Shown: positions 24,273-34,198 of the stretch, in pieces
Numbering within the stretch: position 1 is the first letter of the stretch
How the letters are laid out: every line of letters begins with the position of its first letter
NCBI RefSeq assembly: GCF_927798175.1
Contig: NZ_CAKMMP010000027.1
Location: 1 to 51,316, forward strand
Source of the DNA: Paenibacillus sp. JJ-223
GTDB taxonomy: Bacteria > Bacillota > Bacilli > Paenibacillales > Paenibacillaceae
Direction: 5' to 3'
DNA: 51,316 bases
Program-made: the position numbers and the translations under genes
Notes under the pieces: generated by a model
Databases searched by the model: none
Seen by the model: the letters and a program-made list of their open reading frames with translations, nothing else
What the model was told of the DNA's origin: nothing

Positions 24273-25823
24273 ATGAAAGCAATCATGGTCATGTTCGACA
24301 CGTTAAATCGGCATATGCTCTCCCCCTACGGCGCGCCCGATTGGGTACAAACGCCTCATTTCGACAGGCTTGCCCGACGCAGCGCCGTTTTCCTGAACAG
24401 TTATATCGGCAGCATGCCCTGCATGCCGGCCCGCCGGGAACTGCACACAGCTCGGCATAATTTCCTGCACCGAAGCTGGGGCCCGCTGGAACCGTTCGAC
24501 GATTCCGCCATCGAGCTGCTTGGGCAAGCAGGAGTGTACACTCATTTGGTCACGGATCACCAACATTATTGGGAAGACGGGGGAGGAACATATCACCCCA
24601 GATATGAGAGCTTTGAATTCGTTCGCGGCCAGGAAGGAGACCCTTGGAAAGGTGAGGTAAGCGAGGAGGCTACCCAAGGAAGAGCGGGATCGGGCATCCC
24701 GTTAACGTACCAGAAAATTGTTCATCACGACCGGATCAATCGCAAACACATCGTTTCCGAGGAGCAATTTCCGCAGGCACAGACCTTTGAGCTAGGTATC
24801 GACTTCATCCGCCGCAACGCTGGTCAAGAACGCTGGTTCCTACAGCTGGAGACGTTCGATCCGCACGAACCGTTCTACAGTCCGGAATCGTTCCGCAACT
24901 TGTATCCGAAGCTGATCGGGGATCGTGGAAACGATTGGCCGGCTTACGGACCCGTGAAGGAAACGGATGACGAGGTAGAGCGCATGCGGCATCGTTATGC
25001 GGCCCTGCTCACCATGTGTGATGACCATCTTGGGAAAGTGCTGGATGTCATGGACGAGCTGGATCTGTGGAAAGATACATTGCTTATCGTGAATACGGAT
25101 CATGGCTTCTTGCTTGGCGAGCACGGACATTGGGCCAAATGCGTGCAGCCCTTCTATAACGAGGTCGCCCACACGCCGCTGTTTATCTGGGACCCGCGCA
25201 GCAACGTTCAGGGGGAACGGCGAAACAGCCTTGTTCAAACCATCGACCTGCCTGTAACGCTGCTCGATTATTTCGGCGTGCAGCCTACATCCGATATGCA
25301 TGGTCAATCCCTTCGCGCTACCATAACCAGCGATCAACCTGTGCGCGAAGCGGCGCTGTTCGGATTGCATGGCGGCCACGTATGCGTTACAGACGGGCGT
25401 TACGTATATATGAGAGCAGCCGCAAGCGAGGACAACCAGCCGCTGTTCGACTACACCCTGATGCCCACGCATATGCGAAGCCGCTTCTCCCCTTCCGAGC
25501 TGCAGGACATGGAGCTTGCCGGACCACTTCCGTTTACCAAAGGAGCACAGGTCTTGAAAATAAGGAGCGCAGGCCGGGGAACGCTGCATCAGTTCGGCTC
25601 GCTGTTGTTCGACCTGGAAACGGACCCGCGACAGGAGCATCCAATCGAGGATGCACAACTTGAGGCCAAAATGGTTGCTTTGCTCATCCGTCTTATGCAA
25701 GAGAACGATGCGCCGATCGAGCAATATGAACGATTGGGACTCGAACCGAACGCACGCCGCGAAGCAAAAGTGCCGTATTCCGGGGAATCGGCTTCCGAAG
25801 GCGAAAAGGAGCATCGTCCATGA
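24273..25823 (+). CDS. Sulfatase 1 (type I, C-M-P-A-R active site)
   Basis: The 516-residue protein belongs to the alkaline-phosphatase-like sulfatases. Its signature SMPCMPARRELH has C50 as the residue that becomes formylglycine (C-x-P-x-R). Metal-site motifs include MVMFDTLNRH at the N-terminus and NTDHGFLLGEHGHWAK near residue 280. It hydrolyses sulfate esters, probably on a sugar. There is no signal peptide, so it acts in the cytoplasm after uptake. It starts 7 bp after the permease gene and ends overlapping sulfatase 2. The exact sulfated sugar cannot be told from sequence. Confidence 0.92.
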   Translation: MKAIMVMFDTLNRHMLSPYGAPDWVQTPHFDRLARRSAVFLNSYIGSMPCMPARRELHTARHNFLHRSWGPLEPFDDSAIELLGQAGVYTHLVTDHQHYWEDGGGTYHPRYESFEFVRGQEGDPWKGEVSEEATQGRAGSGIPLTYQKIVHHDRINRKHIVSEEQFPQAQTFELGIDFIRRNAGQERWFLQLETFDPHEPFYSPESFRNLYPKLIGDRGNDWPAYGPVKETDDEVERMRHRYAALLTMCDDHLGKVLDVMDELDLWKDTLLIVNTDHGFLLGEHGHWAKCVQPFYNEVAHTPLFIWDPRSNVQGERRNSLVQTIDLPVTLLDYFGVQPTSDMHGQSLRATITSDQPVREAALFGLHGGHVCVTDGRYVYMRAAASEDNQPLFDYTLMPTHMRSRFSPSELQDMELAGPLPFTKGAQVLKIRSAGRGTLHQFGSLLFDLETDPRQEHPIEDAQLEAKMVALLIRLMQENDAPIEQYERLGLEPNARREAKVPYSGESASEGEKEHRP

Positions 25824-27292
25824 CCGCGAAACCGAAGCGTCCGCATATCATCCTGTTCAATCCGGACCAATGGCGGGGCGATGTGCTCGGCCATCTCGGA
25901 AATCCGGCAGCACGAACGCCGCATTTGGACCGTTTCGTAGCCGAAGATGCCGTATCGTTCAGTCACGCTTTTTGTCAGAACCCGGTCTGCACGCCAAGCC
26001 GCTGCTCCTTTATGACGGGGTGGTATCCGCACGTCAGGGGCCATCGGACCATGTACCATATGCTCAAGCCGGATGAACCCATGCTGCTGCAAAAGCTAAA
26101 AGAGGCTGGTTATTACGTATGGTGGGGTGGAAAAAACGATCTGGTCGATCCCGAATCGGGCTATGGCGAATATTGCGACGTCAAGTATGTTCCGCCCGAC
26201 ACAACGAAACGCATGTTCGGACCGGATTGGAGGCGCGGCAAACCGGAAGAGGATACGTTCTATTCGTTTTACGTCGGCAACATCGACAAAGGGGACGGGG
26301 AAGACTATTATCCCGACTCGGATTGGGCTCATATCCACGGAGCGATTAATCTGATTCGGGAAGCCCGGTCGGATCAGCCTGTATGCATTTATTTGCCGAT
26401 CCTGTACCCGCACCCTCCTTATGCCGTAGAAGAGCCATGGTACGGTTCGATTGACCGTTCCTTGCTGCCGCCCCGCGTCGCCGAGCCGGTCTGGGAAGGC
26501 AAACCGTCCATGTTAACCGGACTGCGGGAGAGGATGCAGCTGCACGGTTGGACCGAGCAGCGCTGGGACGAGCTGCGAGCAACGTATTACGCCATGTGCG
26601 CCAGAGTAGACGAGCAGTTCGGCCTGCTTGTTCAGGCTCTGAAGGACACGGGAATGTACGAGGATACGGCCATTTTCTTTTTCTCGGACCACGGCGATTT
26701 CACAGGGGACTACGGGCTGGTGGAAAAGACGCAAAACACGTTTGAGGATTGCCTGACCCGCGTCCCCTTTATCATCAAACCTCCTGCAGGCGTTCCGGTA
26801 CGGCCAGGCATCTCCGACGCCATGATTGAGCTGGTCGATCTATGCGCTACGGTATACGATTACGCAGGCATTGACGAGGGATACACCCATTTTGGCCGTT
26901 CCCTTCGCGGCGTAATCAGCGGGCAGCTGACGGAGCACCGCGATGCCGTATTCAGTGAGGGCGGCAGACTGCATGGCGAATCGCACTGCAACGAATCCAC
27001 GCCGTTTAACGAAGACCCCCGCAGCCTGTATTGGCCAAGGGGCGAGACGCAGCGCAGCGAAGGACCGGAGCATACCAAAGCCACGATGGTCCGCACGGAT
27101 CGGTTCAAGTACGTGCGCAGACTTGATGAACAAGACGAGTTATACGATCTCGTTCTCGACCCGGGAGAGACCCGCAACCGGATCAGCGATCCTTCCCTTG
27201 CGCAAGAATTGCATCGTTTGAAGGAGCGCATGCTTGATTTTTACCAATCCACTTGCGACGTGGTCCCGCACCGGCGCGCACGCCGGGAATGA
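25820..27292 (+). CDS. Sulfatase 2 (type I, C-T-P-S-R active site)
   Basis: The 490-residue protein carries the canonical signature NPVCTPSRCSFMTGWYPHVRGHR with C57 as the formylglycine precursor. Metal-site residues appear in FNPDQWRGD and FFFSDHGDFTGDYG. There is no signal peptide. Its ATG overlaps the stop of sulfatase 1 (ATGA), so the two are translationally coupled. The two sulfatases differ greatly outside the active site and probably remove sulfates from different positions or different sugars. Confidence 0.93.
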   Translation: MTAKPKRPHIILFNPDQWRGDVLGHLGNPAARTPHLDRFVAEDAVSFSHAFCQNPVCTPSRCSFMTGWYPHVRGHRTMYHMLKPDEPMLLQKLKEAGYYVWWGGKNDLVDPESGYGEYCDVKYVPPDTTKRMFGPDWRRGKPEEDTFYSFYVGNIDKGDGEDYYPDSDWAHIHGAINLIREARSDQPVCIYLPILYPHPPYAVEEPWYGSIDRSLLPPRVAEPVWEGKPSMLTGLRERMQLHGWTEQRWDELRATYYAMCARVDEQFGLLVQALKDTGMYEDTAIFFFSDHGDFTGDYGLVEKTQNTFEDCLTRVPFIIKPPAGVPVRPGISDAMIELVDLCATVYDYAGIDEGYTHFGRSLRGVISGQLTEHRDAVFSEGGRLHGESHCNESTPFNEDPRSLYWPRGETQRSEGPEHTKATMVRTDRFKYVRRLDEQDELYDLVLDPGETRNRISDPSLAQELHRLKERMLDFYQSTCDVVPHRRARRE

Positions 27293-27327
27293 TAGTTATA
27301 TCTTGAACGAAAGGAGCATGAACACGG

Positions 27328-28305
27328 ATGAAACCATCAAAAAACGGATGCTGCTGCTCCGTAAAACGGAATTCCGCCATTGCAGCGACCGTGCAGCTCC
27401 CCAATCATCATGCAGATCTGGGGACCAGCGTCGAAACTGTGCGGCCCGAACTGCTGGAACGTATGGTCCGCATCGAAGGCGGCACCTTTGTCATGGGAAC
27501 CAATGATCTGAACGGTTTCGCCTCGGACGGCGAAGGGCCGGCCAGAATTGTGGAAGTGGATAGCTTCCTTATGTCACCCTATGCAGTGACTAATCGGGAT
27601 TTCAAGGAATTCGTCAAGGAGACGGGTTACATGACCGAAGCGGAGCAATTCGGCTGGTCTTACGTTTTCGAATTGCTCGCGTCGGAGAAGGTTCGAAACG
27701 AAGTGCAGCGCGTGCCTTACGGCGTGCCATGGTGGCTCGTCGTGGAAGGCGCGTGCTGGCACCGCCCCGAAGGGAGGGATTCTTCTATTGAGGGGAGGGA
27801 GAACCACCCGGTCGTACACGTCAGTTGGAACGATGCCTTGGCATACTGCTCGTGGTCCGGCACCATCCTGCCGACCGAGGCACAGTGGGAATATGCAGCG
27901 AGAGGCGGATTGGAAGGCAAAACGTACGTATGGGGCAACGAATTGCTGCTTGACGGAGAGCATCAATGCAACATTTGGCAAGGGCGATTCCCGACTGAAA
28001 ATACTGCAGAAGACGGTTACGCGGGAACCGCACCCGTTGATGCCTACCGTCCCAACGGATACGGTCTGTACAATATGGCCGGGAACGTATGGGAATGGTG
28101 CCTCGACCGTTTCACGCCCAGGTATCATGAAATCACCGAAACGTGCAATCCGTTGTTTGCAGGAATGTCGGACAAGGTTTCGATGCGCGGCGGCTCTTAT
28201 TTGTGCCACCATTCATATTGCAATCGGTATCGTGTAGCTGCGCGAACCGGGAATACGCCAGACAGCTCGTCCGGGAACTGCGGTTTTCGAGTGGTTGTTC
28301 GCTAA
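27328..28305 (+). CDS. Formylglycine-generating enzyme (sulfatase-activating)
   Basis: The 325-residue protein has the FGE-sulfatase fold (RIEGGTFVMGTND, HPVVHVSWNDALAYCSW, LPTEAQWEYAARGG, NMAGNVWEWCLD). It also has the catalytic cysteine pair C293/C298 in SYLCHHSYCNRYRVAARTGN, equivalent to human SUMF1 C336/C341. It therefore looks like an active copper- and oxygen-dependent FGE that converts the cysteine in C-x-P-x-R of the two upstream sulfatases to formylglycine. Many family members lack this pair, so its presence matters. AAAGGAG lies 11 nt before the ATG. The first 40 residues (with CCCS) look non-conserved. Confidence 0.93.
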   Translation: MKPSKNGCCCSVKRNSAIAATVQLPNHHADLGTSVETVRPELLERMVRIEGGTFVMGTNDLNGFASDGEGPARIVEVDSFLMSPYAVTNRDFKEFVKETGYMTEAEQFGWSYVFELLASEKVRNEVQRVPYGVPWWLVVEGACWHRPEGRDSSIEGRENHPVVHVSWNDALAYCSWSGTILPTEAQWEYAARGGLEGKTYVWGNELLLDGEHQCNIWQGRFPTENTAEDGYAGTAPVDAYRPNGYGLYNMAGNVWEWCLDRFTPRYHEITETCNPLFAGMSDKVSMRGGSYLCHHSYCNRYRVAARTGNTPDSSSGNCGFRVVVR

Positions 28306-28337
28306 ACCAACGCGGAACCTGGATCTGGATGTGCGAT

Positions 28338-28370
28338 GAAAAGCCCGGTGCCTATGGCAACGAGCTTTTC
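28338..28370 (+). terminator. Possible weak terminator of the sulfatase operon
   Basis: GAAAAGC and GCTTTTC form a 7-bp stem around a long loop, followed by TTTCG. It lies 33 bases past the FGE stop and 45 bases before the end of the convergent GH3 gene. The stem is AT-rich, so the call is tentative. Confidence 0.35.
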
Positions 28371-28414
28371 TTTCGATTCCCGCAGAGCAGTAATGGTTCG
28401 ATTAGAGCGACGTG

Positions 28415-30097
28415 CTATTTCAAAGACACCGGAAGTTTCCCTGCAAAAGGAATCTGCCCCGTCAGCGCGCGTGCAATGCTCTGCATAGCCAGCGGCCTGC
28501 TCTCGTACGCGGCCACATATACCGATGCATCGGGAATGGCCAGCAGATCGTAAGGGCTGCGCAGCGCCACCACTGCTACCGGCTTGCCCAGTCTGTTTAG
28601 CCGGCCGATTAATCTGCGCTGCGGGTCGCCTGAGGGATTGACGGCATTGTAAGTGCCCACCACAATCTGCTTGACCCCCTCAGCTTCGGCGGCTTGAAGC
28701 AGACGCGCTGAATCGGACGCCACGTCTTCCGGTGATACCGTCAGATCCACTACTTCAAGGCCACAGTCGGCAAGTGCCGAACCAAGCGTCGGTGCCTGGA
28801 CGAGCTGCTCGTCAGCAATTGTCGTTACCTCCGTCGCCACCGTAATGACCAGCGTTCGCTCAAGCTTGAGCGGCAGCATTCCTTCTTCATCGCGAACCAG
28901 CGTAATGCTGTTCTCGCTGATCCGCCTTGCCACATCCAGATGCGAGCGATCGCCCCGCTCTACGCGCTCTGCTTGTTCAGGCGCAGCTGCAGCTAGTGAC
29001 ATGGCATTATCCTTTTCGCGGCCAGCCACTGCTGCCGGCTCGTCGGCATCCATCCGCAGCAGTCCACGCTTCGCTTTGTATGTGAGCAGCCGCAAGACCG
29101 ATTCGTCGATGCGCTTTTCGCTAATTCTCCCGCTCTCTACCGCCTGTACCAGCGCACCGAAGGACTCCCTCTGCAATTTTGCCGTATGGCTGATCAACAC
29201 GAGGTCCGCTCCGGCTTCAACGGCCATGACCGCAGCCTCCACCGTCCCATAATGAACGGCAATGGCATCCATCTCCATACAATCCGTAACGATCAGTCCC
29301 TCATATCCCAACTCTTTGCGCAGCAGTCCGCTCAGCACGGCAGGAGATAACGTGACTGGCAGCCGCTGCGGCTCCAGCGCCGGAAAATAAATATGCGCCG
29401 ACATCATCGCGTCCACGCCGGCCGCTATGGCGGCACGAAACGGAACAAGCTCCACGCGTTCTACCCGTTCGCGCCCATGCGCGATGACGGGAAGATCCAG
29501 GTGGGAGTCTATGTCCGTGTCCCCATGACCGGGAAAATGTTTCGCCGTTGCAGCAAGGCACGCATCCTGCAGCCCTCTTATCGTATGTACACCGAATTCG
29601 GCTACAGCCTCGGGTTCTTCCCCGAAGGAACGTACGCCGATTACGGGATTAGCCGGATTGTTGTTGATGTCCAGTACCGGGGCGAAGTTCATGTTAATGC
29701 CCATGGATTTCAGTTCCAGGCCGCTGATACGCGCGGCTTCGTACGCATCCTCGAGCGAGCCTGCTGCCGCAATCGCCATCTGTCCCGGCATCAGCGAAAT
29801 GCCCTCGGTAATTCGCGCTACCATACCGCCCTCCTGGTCGATAGATATCCAGAGCGGCAAATTCCCTCTGCCCCTGGCAATGTGCTGCAATCCTTTCGAC
29901 AGTCGCTCTACCTGCTCCGGCGATTCCACATTGCGCGCGAAATAGATTACGCCGCCGATCGGGACCTCCGTCAGCAGGCGCTCAATATCTCCGGAAGCTT
30001 CCGTGCCGTGAAAACCGCACAGCAGCATCTGCCCGATTTTCTCGCGCAACGTCATCTGCTTCAGCAGGCTCCGACCGCTTTGATTCTGCTCCATCAT
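28415..30097 (-). CDS. nagZ: Beta-N-acetylhexosaminidase NagZ (GH3)
   Basis: The 560-residue GH3 enzyme has the NagZ signature KHFPGHGDTDIDSH, with the Asp-His dyad at D197/H199, and the nucleophile region IVTDCMEMDAI (D272). A C-terminal GH3_C-like domain follows. It removes N-acetylglucosamine from the non-reducing end of muropeptides or GlcNAc-MurNAc. No signal peptide is visible, so it may act inside the cell, unlike the secreted B. subtilis enzyme. It lies 19 bp after the NamZ-like gene, the same partnership as in B. subtilis. ATG at 30097 has AAGGGG about 8 nt upstream; longer frames would overlap the preceding gene. Confidence 0.9.
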   Translation of the reverse strand: MMEQNQSGRSLLKQMTLREKIGQMLLCGFHGTEASGDIERLLTEVPIGGVIYFARNVESPEQVERLSKGLQHIARGRGNLPLWISIDQEGGMVARITEGISLMPGQMAIAAAGSLEDAYEAARISGLELKSMGINMNFAPVLDINNNPANPVIGVRSFGEEPEAVAEFGVHTIRGLQDACLAATAKHFPGHGDTDIDSHLDLPVIAHGRERVERVELVPFRAAIAAGVDAMMSAHIYFPALEPQRLPVTLSPAVLSGLLRKELGYEGLIVTDCMEMDAIAVHYGTVEAAVMAVEAGADLVLISHTAKLQRESFGALVQAVESGRISEKRIDESVLRLLTYKAKRGLLRMDADEPAAVAGREKDNAMSLAAAAPEQAERVERGDRSHLDVARRISENSITLVRDEEGMLPLKLERTLVITVATEVTTIADEQLVQAPTLGSALADCGLEVVDLTVSPEDVASDSARLLQAAEAEGVKQIVVGTYNAVNPSGDPQRRLIGRLNRLGKPVAVVALRSPYDLLAIPDASVYVAAYESRPLAMQSIARALTGQIPFAGKLPVSLK

Positions 30098-30116
30098 CCC
30101 TTCGTCCCCTTTCGCA

Positions 30117-31391
30117 TTAATCCCATTCATAACCAAGCAAAAACGGCTGCCGGCGCTCATTCCAAGCCATCGCCTGCATCTTCCACTCCCGTCTGAGTCG
30201 TTCCAGGACTCCAGGATCATGAATGTTTTCCCGGACAACGCTTCCTCCGGTCAACAAGTCAATGAAGTACCGCGAACCCGATTTTGGCGGCTCCAGCCAT
30301 CGAAACTCATTTTGCGCAAGCGAAATCAGCTCATGCAGAAGCACCAAGCCCATGTCCGCTGCGCGGAATTTCTCCGGATCTGTCACGAAAATACGAACGC
30401 CTCCGCACAACTCACCCACATGTTTGGAAAAGGTCGGCGACATGTACACGGGATGCAAATGGACTCCCTCTAACCCATGCTGACGAACGCGCTCGGCCAG
30501 TCGCTCACCATCGACCCATGGCGCGCCGATCCACTCGAACGGGCGGGTCGTGCCCCTGCCCTCCGATACGTTAGTACCTTCCAGCAAACAGCTTCCGGCG
30601 TATACCCGCACCGTGTCCAGCGTAGGCATGTTCGGCGATGGCATCATCCAAGGCAGCCCGCAATCGGCAAAGGACATCTTGCGCCGCCAGCCCTCCATGG
30701 CGATCACGTCCAACTCGCAAGGATGTTCCAGCTCACTGTTGACGAACAACGCCAGTTCACCAACCGTCATACCATGGCGTACCGGCATGCGCCAGGCACC
30801 CACAAGCGATTCATACCCCGCGTTTAAAACGCCACCTTCCACGATGCATCCGCCCAACGGATTGGGACGATCCAGCACAAGCAGTCGCTTGCCCGCCTGC
30901 GCGCACGTCTCCATCATTTGAAACAGCGTCGATGCATAGGTGTAATACCGAATGCCGACATCCTGGATATCGAACAATACCGTATCTACACCAGCCATTA
31001 TCGCGGGTGTGGGCTTTTTCTGTTCTCCGTACAAGCTGAACACGGGAATGCCAAGCTTCGGATGCAGTGTATCTCCGAAACGTACGCCTGCCTGCAGCTC
31101 GCCGTCCAGCCCATGCTCACATGCATAAAGCGCCACCAATTCGGCATCCTTCAGTCCGGCGCATACTTCAATGGTAGACCTGAAATGGGATGTGATGCCC
31201 GTCGGATTGGTGATCAACCCGATGCGCGAACCGGTAATCCATGGATGGGAAAGACCTCCCGCCAGCAGATCAACTCCTGTCCGAACCTTGGAAGACATCG
31301 GCTTAACCACTCCTGCCTTTGTAAGGCGCGAGCCTAAACCCTTCACCACATCCTTTCTCGGAATCTTACGCCGTCCTTCACTTCCGTTCAT
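30117..31391 (-). CDS. namZ: Exo-beta-N-acetylmuramidase NamZ-like (GH171, DUF1343)
   Basis: The protein of about 424 residues matches the YbbC/NamZ family: GVDLLAGG...RIGLITNPTGI, YACEHGLDGELQAGVRF, DIQDVGIRYYTYASTL, LDRPNPLGG, EGTNVSEGRGTTRPFE. NamZ of B. subtilis releases MurNAc from the non-reducing end of peptidoglycan fragments, working with NagZ. No signal peptide is clear at either possible start. ATG at 31391 is chosen because its ATGA overlaps the stop of the upstream gene and AAGGGAG lies 6 nt before it; a later ATG (MSSKVRTGVDLL) is possible and closer to the family's usual start. Confidence 0.88.
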   Translation of the reverse strand: MNGSEGRRKIPRKDVVKGLGSRLTKAGVVKPMSSKVRTGVDLLAGGLSHPWITGSRIGLITNPTGITSHFRSTIEVCAGLKDAELVALYACEHGLDGELQAGVRFGDTLHPKLGIPVFSLYGEQKKPTPAIMAGVDTVLFDIQDVGIRYYTYASTLFQMMETCAQAGKRLLVLDRPNPLGGCIVEGGVLNAGYESLVGAWRMPVRHGMTVGELALFVNSELEHPCELDVIAMEGWRRKMSFADCGLPWMMPSPNMPTLDTVRVYAGSCLLEGTNVSEGRGTTRPFEWIGAPWVDGERLAERVRQHGLEGVHLHPVYMSPTFSKHVGELCGGVRIFVTDPEKFRAADMGLVLLHELISLAQNEFRWLEPPKSGSRYFIDLLTGGSVVRENIHDPGVLERLRREWKMQAMAWNERRQPFLLGYEWD

Positions 31392-32107
31392 CGCGCACTC
31401 CCTTGACTCTGGCCAAACCAAGTGGACGGTTGATGGTCATTACCCTGCAGTACGGCAGGTTCTTCCTCCGGCTCCAGTACATTTCGCGCCACCTTATGCT
31501 GATAAACGGCAAACATGCCCGCAAACAGCGCGCCATATCCCACAACGGTTAACAGGAGCAGCGCAGCAAGACACAATGCCTGAAATGCGGCAGCAATGGT
31601 GTATCCCGGATATCGGAAGAACAGCTTGACGCTCTCTCCCATCGCTTGCACGATCCCCATATCCTTCTGAATGACCAGTTGCCACGTATAGAACTGGGAA
31701 AGCGCCGCCATCAGCACAAAACAGGTCTGAAATGCGATCACCGCCATGCCCAACATGCTTCCCTGGCCGCCGTAGTACCACCATGTCGACCAAAGAATGA
31801 AGCTTAACACAGCAAACAGTACGCCAACCATCCCTCCGGGGACGATTCCCTTTAACGTCCCTGTCCACATATCCTTCAGGCCGTTCCGCTGCTCCTTGCG
31901 TTCCAGCCGATGATGCATCGCAAAGCAGGCTCCAAACAGCACAGGCATGTATGCGACCACAAGCAGCAGTAACGCTACGGGCAGCGGCGCAAACAGCAGG
32001 ATGGGCACAAGCACCACCGAACTGGCCACACTGTACAAGGCAACCCGAATCATGTCCTGATAGATTTCAACTCCCGTCTTTACCAGCACCTCGCTCAGCT
32101 TACGCAT
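31388..32107 (-). CDS. YesL/DUF624-like membrane protein
   Basis: This 239-residue integral membrane protein has about five hydrophobic segments and resembles the DUF624/YesL group, whose genes often accompany CUT1 sugar transporters in Bacillales. Its molecular role is not known. It sits between the ATPase gene and namZ in the importer operon and its stop overlaps the namZ start. GGGAGGAG lies 9 nt before the ATG. Confidence 0.7.
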   Translation of the reverse strand: MRKLSEVLVKTGVEIYQDMIRVALYSVASSVVLVPILLFAPLPVALLLLVVAYMPVLFGACFAMHHRLERKEQRNGLKDMWTGTLKGIVPGGMVGVLFAVLSFILWSTWWYYGGQGSMLGMAVIAFQTCFVLMAALSQFYTWQLVIQKDMGIVQAMGESVKLFFRYPGYTIAAAFQALCLAALLLLTVVGYGALFAGMFAVYQHKVARNVLEPEEEPAVLQGNDHQPSTWFGQSQGSAR

Positions 32108-32180
32108 ATTTCAGCTCTCCTCCCTTGCAGTTGTTGCCACAAATGACTCCGACTTCTCTGCACCTTCCTTGTTCCACCAC

Positions 32181-33290
32181 TTATTCGCGTCCAATTGCAA
32201 GCTCTGTTTCCGGGTCAAAGAAATGCGCCTTACGCAGGTCCAGCACAAACACTTTATCCATACCCACATACGTATGCGTCTCAGGGTGCACCTTGGCGGT
32301 AACGGTACGATTACCCAACGGAAAATAAATCAAATTTTCGGAGCCCAGATGCTCAACGACCTGCACTCTTGCCTGCAGCATATGGTCCCTCGGAATATTC
32401 GGCGCAACATCCTCGCCAAAAACATGCTCTGGCCGAATGCCGAGAATCAACCGCTTGCCCTGATACTCGCGCAAACGCTCAAGCACATCCTCCGGCAAAG
32501 CAAACGACGTGCCCTCCAAAACCAACTGCGCACCATCCAGCCGCGCATCGATAAAGTTCATCGCCGGCGAGCCAATGAATCCGGCCACGAACATGTTGCG
32601 CGGACTTGCGTACAATTCCTTCGGCGAAGCGATCTGCTGAATGTCGCCGTGGTTCATGACCACGATGCGCTCTCCCAGCGTCATTGCTTCGACCTGATCG
32701 TGCGTCACGTATACGATCGTCGCCCCCAAGCGCTTGTGCAGCTCGCCCAGTTCCACACGCATCTGCACGCGCAGCTTGGCATCGAGGTTCGACAAAGGCT
32801 CGTCGAACAGGAATACCTGCGGGTCGCGCACGATGGCGCGGCCCACGGCAACCCGTTGACGCTGGCCGCCGGAAAGCTCGCGCGGCTTGCGCTCCAGCAT
32901 CGCCTCAAGCCCCAGGATGGCTGCGGCATGGTTTACCTTTTCATCAATGTAAGCTTTCGGTTTCTTCAAGTTTTTCAGTCCAAAGGATAAATTTTCCCGG
33001 ATCGTCATGTGTGGATACAGCGCATAGTCCTGGAACACCATCGCAATATCGCGATCCTTCGGATGCAGCTCGTTCACGATCCGGTCGCCGATGACGATAT
33101 CTCCGCTCGTTTGTTTTTCCAGCCCGGCGATCATTCGCAGCGACGTGGTTTTGCCGCATCCCGACGGACCGACGAACACCACGAACTCTTTATCCTCTAT
33201 GACAAAGTCCGACCCGGCGACAGCCGTGAACGTTCCTTTATGATCATCTTTGAATTCTTTGCGTACTTGGCGAAACTCCACGCGTGCCAT
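32181..33290 (-). CDS. ABC transporter ATP-binding protein (UgpC/MsmX type)
   Basis: The 369-residue CUT1 ATPase has Walker A GPSGCGKTT, Q-loop, signature LSGGQRQRVAVGRA, Walker B VFLFDEPLSNLDAKLR and a C-terminal TOBE/OB regulatory region. It powers the two permeases encoded just upstream. MsmX-type ATPases are known to serve several CUT1 importers, so it may also energise the sulfatase-linked importer at 22517-24265, which has none. Note that it is co-transcribed with the amino-sugar recycling genes. Confidence 0.93.
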   Translation of the reverse strand: MARVEFRQVRKEFKDDHKGTFTAVAGSDFVIEDKEFVVFVGPSGCGKTTSLRMIAGLEKQTSGDIVIGDRIVNELHPKDRDIAMVFQDYALYPHMTIRENLSFGLKNLKKPKAYIDEKVNHAAAILGLEAMLERKPRELSGGQRQRVAVGRAIVRDPQVFLFDEPLSNLDAKLRVQMRVELGELHKRLGATIVYVTHDQVEAMTLGERIVVMNHGDIQQIASPKELYASPRNMFVAGFIGSPAMNFIDARLDGAQLVLEGTSFALPEDVLERLREYQGKRLILGIRPEHVFGEDVAPNIPRDHMLQARVQVVEHLGSENLIYFPLGNRTVTAKVHPETHTYVGMDKVFVLDLRKAHFFDPETELAIGRE

Positions 33291-33341
33291 TGGCAGATCC
33301 CCCTTTGCGTTGTCGCATGTGTTATAGCCCGATTAGAGGGG

Positions 33342-34175
33342 TTATCCCTTAACCGCGCCGATGGTAATTCCCTGCAGGAAGTAACGCTGCAGCGAGAAGA
33401 ACAGTATGATCATCGGCAGCGCGCCGATCGTCGCTCCTGCCATCATCGCCCCGAAATCGGTCGATTCGGCAAAGACGAATGATGCGAGCCCCACCTGAAT
33501 GGTGCGCATTTCGTTGGAATTGGTAATGAGAAACGGCCAGAAAAATTCGTTCCACGAAGCGACGAAGGTAAAAATCGCAAGCACCGCGATCCCCGGCTTC
33601 GCCATAGGCAGAATCACCTTCCAGAAGATGCCGAATTCGCTGCATGCATCGATGCGCGCCGCATGGATCAGCGAGGTTGGCAGCGTGGACATGAACTGTT
33701 TCATCAAAAAGATGTTGCCTACGCTTACCGCGGCAGGCAGAATAATGGCGATGTATGTGTCGCCGAGGTTAAACACGTTGACCATCAAAATGTAGAGCGG
33801 GATCAGCGTAACTTGAGCAGGAATCATCATCGTGCCGAGCAGCGTCCAGAAGACAGCCTGACTGCCCGGAAATTTCAGTTTGGCAAACGCATACCCTGCC
33901 AGCGAGGCAAAGAATACGTTGGTCACGGTCAGGATAGCCGAAATCAACAGCGAGTTATAGAGCCAGCGCCAGGCGTCCGTTTTGGCAAAAAAGCGTTCAT
34001 ACGGCGACAAGGACAGCTGATTCGGCAGCATCTGCGGCCGAAAGGATGCCGACATTGCGCTATCCTGCACCGAGCCTACCAACATCCAGTACATGGGGAT
34101 GACTGTCACGATCGTCCACACGCTTAGCAGAACGGCAGCTATGATCAGCAGCAGCTTATGGCGTGATGTTTTCAT
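33342..34175 (-). CDS. CUT1 ABC permease (MalG type), amino-sugar importer
   Basis: This 277-residue permease has six membrane helices and an EAA-type loop (HAARIDACSEFGIFWKVILPMAKP). It forms the channel with the preceding permease gene. GGAGGTGA precedes the ATG. Its substrate is inferred from the neighbours namZ, nagZ, murQ, murR and anmK to be MurNAc or a MurNAc-containing disaccharide. Confidence 0.92.
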   Translation of the reverse strand: MKTSRHKLLLIIAAVLLSVWTIVTVIPMYWMLVGSVQDSAMSASFRPQMLPNQLSLSPYERFFAKTDAWRWLYNSLLISAILTVTNVFFASLAGYAFAKLKFPGSQAVFWTLLGTMMIPAQVTLIPLYILMVNVFNLGDTYIAIILPAAVSVGNIFLMKQFMSTLPTSLIHAARIDACSEFGIFWKVILPMAKPGIAVLAIFTFVASWNEFFWPFLITNSNEMRTIQVGLASFVFAESTDFGAMMAGATIGALPMIILFFSLQRYFLQGITIGAVKG

Positions 34176-34198
34176 GGATGAAATTCACCTCCGATTGC

